The translations under genes and the position numbers were made by a program. The notes under the pieces were generated by a model that saw only the letters and a list, made by a program, of their open reading frames with translations, ran no database searches and was not told where the DNA came from. Of a stretch of 64,000 nt of DNA, positions 57,000 to 64,000 are shown piece after piece (the stretch's first letter is position 1; every line of letters begins with the position of its first letter). This stretch comes from Muscardinus avellanarius (lineage: Eukaryota; Chordata; Mammalia; Rodentia; Gliridae), in contig OY726572.1 of NCBI GenBank assembly GCA_963383645.1, positions 68,393,738-68,457,737 on the forward strand. The letters run 5' to 3'.

Positions 57000-59060
57000 A
57001 ACTTTTATTGGTGCATTGTAGTCATACATCTTAATGGGATTTAAAAAAACGTGTGGAGATATACATGCACACATTACCACTCAACTAGCCATTACCCTAT
57101 CCTCATCCCATTTCCTCCCCCTCCCTCCTTCCCATGCTTGGTTTAGTGATTGACTTTGATATATTTGTTTAAGTACATCATGTGCTTTAGAGAGTTTCCC
57201 TCTTCCCCCCTCCCATCCCCTCAAATAGGTCACCTTAATTGCTCCGTATACAATTAAGATCTTCTTCTTCACCAAAAGTTCCTTCTGTTACCCATTTCTC
57301 TCTAGCTTTTGCATATTAGGGAAAGCATTTGATTTCCTACTTATTGTGACATTTCCATGTATATTCCATAATTTTTGTTCTCCTTTATGGCTGGGTAAAA
57401 TTCCATTGTGTACATATCCCATAGTTTTGTAATCCACTCATCTGTTGAAGGAGATCTTGGCTGGTTCCATAGTTTGGCAATGGTGAATCGTGCAGCTATG
57501 AACGTAGATACCCATGCATTAGTTTGGTAGTTTGGTTTTCATTCTTTTGGGTAGATACCCAGAAGTGGTATTGCTGGATTATATCATAAGATTGTTTTCA
57601 TTCTTCTGAGGATCTTCCATATTGTTTTCCAAAGTGGTTGTACTAATTTACAATCCCACCAATAATGTGTTAGAGTTTCTATTTCTCCACATCTGATCAA
57701 TTACAGTTTCTTTCTTCCTTAGAAGTCCTTTTATTTTCCACACTGATTCCCACTTACTGAAATCCTGAAAGCCAGAAGGTGAGTAACTTTGAAGAGATGA
57801 TCCACTCACAACCAATTTTTTTTTTAATAGACGTCACTTGGATCTGGGAATCTGTTGAGAAATTAGGTGAAGCAGCAGCAGCTTCAAGTGCTTCCTGACT
57901 GCATGGTTTCAGGGACCCGCTGGCCCTTTGCTGTGGAACAGGACCTGGTCCCAGCCTCGCTGAGGAGAGGGTCCTGGTCCGGCCTTGCTGAGGAGTGGGC
58001 CCCAGTCCCAGCCTCACTGTGGAGTGACCCTGGTCCTGGCCTTGCTGTGGAGCAGGCTCCATTCCCAGCCTCGCTGTGGAGCGGGCTCCATCCCTGGCTT
58101 AGCTGTGGAGCAGGCTCCGGTCCCAGCCTTGCTGTGGACCAACTGGAAATTAAACAATACTCTGGTCAAAACATTTTTAAGAAGACCTGTGGAAAAAACA
58201 ATTCATGTAATTCACCACATAAGAAGACCCAAAGATAAAAATCACATCATTTCAACAGATGCTGAAAGAGCATTCGATAAAATCCAACACCCATTCATGC
58301 TGAAAGCACTGCAGACAACTGGAATAGAAGGAACATATCTTAACATCATAAGGGCAATATATGATAGGCCCACAGCCAACATAATACTAAATGGGGGAAA
58401 ACTGTAAGAGTTTGCTCTAAAAATAGGAACAAAACAAGGATGTCCATTATCACCACTTCTTTTCAATTTAGTACATAAGACTCTAGTCAGAGCAATAAGG
58501 CAGAAGAAGAAAATCAAAGGAGAACAAATAGGAAAAGAAGAATGCAAACTTTCACTATTTGCAGACATGATACTATATTTAGAAAACCCAACACACTCGA
58601 CCAAGAGGCTTACAGAACTGATCAAATTCAGCAAAGTGTCTGAATACAAAATCAGTCTTGAAAAATCAGAAGCTTTTCTGTATGCCAACCATAAACCCAC
58701 TGAAAAAGAAATGCAGAAAACACTTCCACTCAGGATATCCCACAAAAAATAAAATACTTAGAAATAAATCTGAGGTAAAAGACCTCTATAAGGAAAATTA
58801 TAAAATATTGAAAAGAGAACTTGAGGAAGACCTTAGAAGATGGAAAGGCCTTCCATGCTCTTAGGTAGGTAGAATAAATATCATCAAAATGGCCATTCTT
58901 AAAAAAGTAATCTTCAGATTCAATGAAATACCCATGAATTAACAAATTCATTCTTCAAAGACAGAAAAATAAGTCCTTAAATTTATTTGTAACAACAAAA
59001 AACCAGAATAGCCAGAGTAGTTCTCAGCAACAAAAACCAAATTGTTTTCCAAAGTAGTTG
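57000..59060 (-). mobile_element. L1 with inverted 5' segment and a GC-rich insert at the junction
   Basis: Bases 57000-57690 are an antisense L1 3' end. Bases 58200-59040 are L1 ORF2 RT-region sequence in the opposite, plus orientation, as produced by 5' inversion during insertion. In the plus part the FADD motif is shortened to FAD (58556-58568). Between them lies ~500 bp of unrelated sequence with a GC-rich minisatellite. Non-coding. Confidence 0.75.
57900..58145. repeat. GC-rich minisatellite
   Basis: About eight imperfect repeats of roughly 30 bases with the core 'gctgtggagcaggctcc' and 'cccagcctcgctg'. It is much more GC-rich than its surroundings. The open frames here (57867-58238 and 57985-58407) come from the repeat. 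Confidence 0.85.
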
Positions 59061-59094
59061 CACTATAAACTCACCTTGTAGCAAAAAAAAAAAA

Positions 59095-60330
59095 AAAAAT
59101 CTTGCCCTTTAGGCATTGTACATTTGTCATTTCTCTAGTATTCTTTTACCTTCTTTTAAAATTTTTAAATTTTCATTCTTTTTTTCTGTTAAGCTATTGC
59201 TCATTGTGTTCATTCGCCTACATGTCCCTTCTTAGTTTAGTCTTTGTTTCTGAAGTTTTTATTTTCTTAATTCTCCTGTGAGTTATATCATTTAATTCAA
59301 TTCAAAATTTGTTTGGTCTTTTATCTTTTTACTGTGGTACAATGTATACAACATAACATTCACCCAAACAAACATTATTAAGAGGATGCTTTCTTGGCAA
59401 TAAGTGGATTCACAATCATCATCTACATTCCATGCCCCAATTTTTCACCATCTCAACAGGAACTCTGAATCCATTAAATAATAATTCCTAGCTAGACTAT
59501 TTTGTGCCTTACTATAATCCCAGTAGTTGGAAAACTCAAAAAGGAGGATCATGGTTCAAAGCCAGCCTCCGAAATTTAATCAGATAATCAGCAACATAGT
59601 GAAACTCTCTTTCAAATAAGAACAAATTATGCTGGGCGTGGTGGCACACGCTTATAATCCCCACATTTGGGAGGCGGAAACAGGATAACACAGGTTTGAA
59701 GCCAGCTGCACTGGCTTAAGAGACCCTGTTTCCAAATTTAAAAAATATATAAAATAGGTCTGGGAGTGTAGCCCAGAAGTAGAAGGGTTTCCAGGAACCC
59801 CAGTACCACCAAAAAATAAAAATAAAAGAAATAAGAATTACACATGACTGGAAGTGTAGCACACAAGTAGAACACCCCTGACTTCAATTCCAGTAATACA
59901 AACACACAACACACACACAGGCACACATTTTATTGCTATTATAAAAGGATCTTATCATATGCTATTGTTTGGGTCTTGAGTGCTCCCAAAAGCCCATGTA
60001 TTAATGGCTTAGGCCCCAGCTGGCACTCCTGGACAAGGTGAAACCTTGAAGAGTTGAGTTCTGAACCATGTGTCCTGGCACCTCCCAGTAATCCTAGCTG
60101 CTTGGGGGACTGGGATCACAAGCTCCCAAGTTCATGATCCAGCTGAGGAAAACCCTGACTAAAAACAAAAATTTAAAATGGCTGGGATGAGCTAAGAATT
60201 TCACATGCTAAGGCTGGCCTTGAAACTGCTATCCTCCTGTTCTCAGCTCCTAAGTACTGGGATTACAGGAATGTCCCAACTAGATTATTTTTGTACATTT
60301 TAGTAATGATTTCTTCTATAAAGAAAGCTA
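59095..60330. other. Duplicated block G, copy 2, with SINEs
   Basis: Similar to 22060-22830, and its end (60170-60330) to 24180-24310. It contains an old SINE half (about 59505-59630), a young plus-strand B1-dID (59632-59823) and a short CA run (59899-59922). No gene seen. Confidence 0.7.
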
Positions 60331-61025
60331 AGGAAAGTGGTTGTAGAAAAGAATAGGGACACAGAATTTTCATTATACTATTTTGTCTGATTTTGAAACT
60401 ACATTTTTAAAAAGTGATGCGTTCTCATTGCACCAGGACAGATTCCTTTGTGTGATAAGTAGTTTTCAGATAAAACTGCTTTTCTTCTTACAGTATTTAC
60501 TTTCTAAAACATAGTGCATACTAAGAGTAACTAATAGTATTTAGACCTAAGGACCAAAAAAAGACCTACATAACAATAAGACATCAAGCTTGACAATTCT
60601 AATTTCACATTTACCAAAAATAAGTGAAAGATTTGACTATACTTTAAACAAATGTTTTAGGCTTAGGAACTAGCTTAGCATGTGAAAAGCTCTGGATTCA
60701 ATTCCAATGACAATTTTAAAAAAGCATTGATTTTAGGACTAGAAACATAGTTCAGTCATAGAGTGCACACCTAGCATGTGCCAGGCCTTGAATAAGATTA
60801 CTATCACTAGGAAAATTTTGTTATTCATGTATAAAATGCATTTCAATGTTTATGGTATTTTTGCAGTTAATAGATTTGGAGGATAAATATGAAAACTTTC
60901 TTGATCTTTTTAAGTGCAGTTTCTGAGTTTTATGTGACTATATTAATAGAAATTATCTAGTAGATTAATATGTTACTAGTTAAGTAATATTCAAAGAAAT
61001 AAAGGTGAACATTAGAATTCATTTA
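60331..61025. other. Block K remnant; no gene
   Basis: Resembles parts of intron 1 of genes 1 and 4 (4570-5400 and 43330-44050). An ID-like piece lies at about 60735-60795 ('acatagttcagtcatagag'). Confidence 0.55.
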
Positions 61026-64000
61026 TGGGGGACTTCTGGGAAGATGGCGATGGAAAAAAGCGGCTCCTACGAGTCCTGCTAACAATCGATCTCTATTTCC
61101 ACAAAACCAGCACCTTTCAGAGCCAGAAAACACCATCAGCAAAGAAATAAAAACTGTAAATACAAGGGACAGAGAAAAAGAGGGCTGGAAAAACGAGACA
61201 CCAGAAAGAAACCAGCCCGCAGTGCTGCGGCCGCCACAGCGCGGAGCAGCCGGAGCCATGGTGTGGAGTGGCAGAAACTACATCTTCCCTCGCAGCACCA
61301 GGCTCCAGAGAGGAAGGAGACTCAGAACAGAACTCAAATCCAGAGAGGAGGTACGCCGGCCTCACGGCCTAGGATGCAGCAGCAGCGCCTTACTGCTGGC
61401 GGCAGCGGAGAGTTCACCGGACGGCATCAGACCAACGCACTCAACCAGCCACCAGGAGCCAGAGAGGAGGGGTGGACAGTGAGCCTAGGTGAGCAGCTGC
61501 TGAACAGCCGGGAGGCAGTCAGCAGTTTCTTCAGCGCAAGGACCGTCTAGAGCTCAGAAGGACTGGGTTCAGCACACCCTGCAGGGACTCAGCGGAGCTC
61601 AAAACCAGAGAAGAACTACGCCAACCTCACGGCCGAGGATGCAGCAGCAGCACTTTACTGCCGGCAGCAGCGGCAAATTCACTGGACGACTCAAGACCAA
61701 CACACTCGACAGCCCACCAGGCTCCAGAGAGGAGGGGTGGACAGCGAGCTGAGGTGAGCATTTGCTGAACAGCTGGGTGGCAGTCAGCAGTTTTTTCGGC
61801 GCAGAGTACATCTAAAGCTCCCAACGGCCGGGCTCAGCACACCTGGCAGGGACTCAGAGCGGAGCTCAAAACCAGAGAATAAATATGCCAGCCTCACAGC
61901 CAAGGGTGTGGCAGTAGTGCCATATTCCCAGCGGCGGCAGCTGCGAATTCATGGAGTCCACTACAGCTTCATCAGCGCACTCAACAACCGTGAGTCAAAT
62001 TGCGGCCCCTAGGGAAGAAACCCCAGTACTGCACTCCCAGGGACTTGCGCAGATAATCTCCCTGGGTTGGAGATTTTAGCAGTCCAAACCAGTGGGAGAG
62101 TGGTGGTGGCAAAGATATCACACCATAGTCACAACTACCAGCAGGAGAATGCCCAACCTGGCACCCTCCATGGTCTGAGCAGCCTCGATTGACTCCCTGG
62201 ATCTGAGACTTTGCGATACACCCAGTAAAGGAGTAGTGGTGACTGAGATACCACAGACTCGAGATCGGAGATCCAGAGCACCTGAAGTGAAGTCGTAGTG
62301 ACCCAGGGAAGAACCCAGAGAAGGCACAAACTTCTGAAATCATGGGAAAGAGGAATAACAATGGAGCAGTGAGTGCCCACAACCCCACAACATCAGAACC
62401 TGATAACACAGAAATCCAAAGATCTCTAGAAGATCAAATCAGGAAAATAACTTTAGAAATAATAGAGGACTTTTGAAAAGAATTCAGAGAGAGTCTAAAA
62501 GAGATAAAAGATGCAATCATTGAAATAAAGGCCTCAATCCAAAGTATAAACAACAGATTAGACCACATGGAGAATAGAATCTCGCTTCTTGAAGATGATC
62601 ATTCCAAAAATGAATGCATAGTTTCTAATTTAGAAAAAAAAAAACCTACAGCAGGAATCTGACATTGAAGAAATATGGGCCCATTCCAAGAGAGCTAAGA
62701 ATAATTGGAATAGAGGAGGGAAAAGAAGGTGAAACCAAAGGGATCAACAATCTCTTCAAGGAAGTAATAGCAGAAAACTTTCCAAACATAGAGCAAGAGG
62801 TCGGTACACAGGTCCAGGAAACTTATAGAACTCCCTTTAGACAGGATCAGAGAAGAGGATCCCCACGCCACATAATTGTCAAAATGACCAATGTGGAAGC
62901 CAAGGAGAGAATCTTAAAGGCAACAAAAACAAAAGGCCATGTGACATTCAGAGGCAAACCAATTAGAATCACTCCAGACTTCCCAAACCAAGTCATGAAA
63001 GCCAGAAGGGCGTGAAGTAACATATTCCAGCCAAAAATTTTCTACCCAGCAAACCTATTTACAAAATTAGATGGGAAAATAAGAAGCTTCCATTACAAAC
63101 AGAAGCTGAAGGAATTTATGTCTTCAAAACCAGCGCTAGAGAAAATACTTAAGGAGATTAACTGCAAAGAGGAAATGGGTAATACATGCCAGAACCAAAG
63201 AAACAAGAATTCCCATCCAGCAGACAACTAAGCAAAGAAGAATAAACAGTATCTCAAACAGAAATAAGATCTTAACATGTTGGGAATTAAAAATTATCTC
63301 TCTATAATCACACTGAATGTAAACGGCCTCAACTCCCCAATAAAAAGACATAAAGTGGCAAAATGGATTAAAAGCCAGAATCCATCCATCTGCTGCTTAC
63401 AAGAAACACACCTTACAAGTAAAAATAGGAACAAACTCAAGGTAAAGGGCAGGAGCAAGGTAATCCATGCTAATGGTACTCGAAGACAAGCAGGAGTAGT
63501 AACTATGATATCAGACAAGTTAGACTTCAAACCCAAACTTATTAGAAGAGACAAAGAAGGTCACATTTTACTGGTAAAAGGAATAATCCAGCAAGAGGAA
63601 ATAACAATAATCAACATCTATGCCCCAAACATAGGGGCAGCTACTTTCATAAATCAAACTCTTTGTGACATGAAGTCACACATAAATCCCAATAAAAATA
63701 ATACTGGGAGACTTCAACACACCTCTCACAATACTAGACTGATCTTCCAGACAAAGGGTCAGTAAAGATGCCTCAGAACTAAAGAACACCATTAACCAAA
63801 TGGACCTGTTGGACACATATAGAATATTTCACCCAACAACAACAGAGTTTACATTTTTCTCAGCTGCTCATGGAACCTTCTCCAAAATACATCACATCCT
63901 GGGACACAAATGAGCACTAGCAAATTTAAAAAATGTTACATACTTCCCTGTGTCATTTCAGACCATAATGGAATGAAACTAGAAATCAACTATAAGAAGA
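61026..64000 (+). mobile_element. L1, 5' UTR, ORF1 and start of ORF2; continues past the window
   Basis: Starts 'gggacttctgggaagatgg'. The GC-rich 5' UTR runs to about 62341. ORF1 begins MGKRNNNGA at 62342 but has an early TGA (about 62476), with later in-frame pieces at 62665-63015. ORF2 begins at 63277 (NYLSIITLNVNGLNSPIKR, the endonuclease N-terminus with the QETHL motif) and is frameshifted near 63690. Close relative of the copy at 24314. Not active. Confidence 0.92.

Noticed and set aside
57867..58407. Overlapping 123- and 140-aa open frames
   Set aside because: They arise from a GC-rich minisatellite fused to L1 ORF2 sequence; no protein family seen.

Overview
The window looks like nuclear DNA of a rodent, most likely of the squirrel family. 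About twenty copies of a ~190 bp dimeric SINE (a B1-like left half fused to an ID-like right half, the B1-dID type known from squirrel-related rodents) are scattered on both strands, together with single ID elements, several LINE-1 (L1) copies with a shared 5' end, and two solo LTRs. There are no bacterial features, CRISPR arrays, tRNA or rRNA genes.

The only intact protein genes I can support are two tandem, plus-strand paralogs of the uncharacterised gene C2orf78 (DUF4629 family). Gene 1 has exons at 3393-3399, 8908-9666 and 12293-14193 and encodes 888 aa. Gene 4 has exons at 42226-42232, 46184-46945 and 47905-49811 and encodes 891 aa. In both, the first coding exon is only seven bases (ATGTCAG, M-S plus one base), splice phases agree at each junction, and a conserved AATAAA lies about 200 bp after the stop. 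Two further copies of the promoter and mini-exon exist. One (18283) heads a decayed copy, psi-2, with broken exon 2 and exon 3 remnants. The other (38402) heads a copy whose exons 2 and 3 are deleted. All four mini-exons keep a good splice donor, so 38402 could act as an alternative promoter for gene 4.

Layout: 1-3 kb, SINEs and duplicated flank blocks; 3-14.4 kb, gene 1; 14.5-17.9 kb, downstream flank duplicated after gene 4, SINEs and a compound microsatellite; 17.9-22 kb, psi-2 with an inverted repeat and an antisense L1; 22-24.3 kb, duplicated flank; 24.3-33.9 kb, one full-length L1 bracketed by a 13-bp target-site duplication and interrupted by three B1-dID SINEs, one ID element and two oppositely oriented solo LTRs; 33.9-37.2 kb, an older L1 with a minisatellite-like 5' region; 37.2-40.6 kb, the exon-1-only copy; 40.6-50 kb, gene 4; 50-53.3 kb, downstream flank holding an antisense RIC1 retropseudogene fragment that lacks an internal coding block; 53.3-55.4 kb, a chimeric L1 insertion; 55.4-61 kb, more duplicated blocks and an inverted L1 with a GC-rich minisatellite at its junction; 61 kb to the end, the 5' part of another L1.

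The locus is a growing and decaying tandem gene family. The near-identical 3' half of exon 2 in genes 1 and 4, next to more diverged flanks, suggests gene conversion. I found no new molecular system. The most interesting items are the uncharacterised gene pair with mini-exons and surplus promoters, the conversion mosaic, the RIC1 retro-fragment and the unusual L1 structures. All assignments come from reading the sequence; no database search was run.
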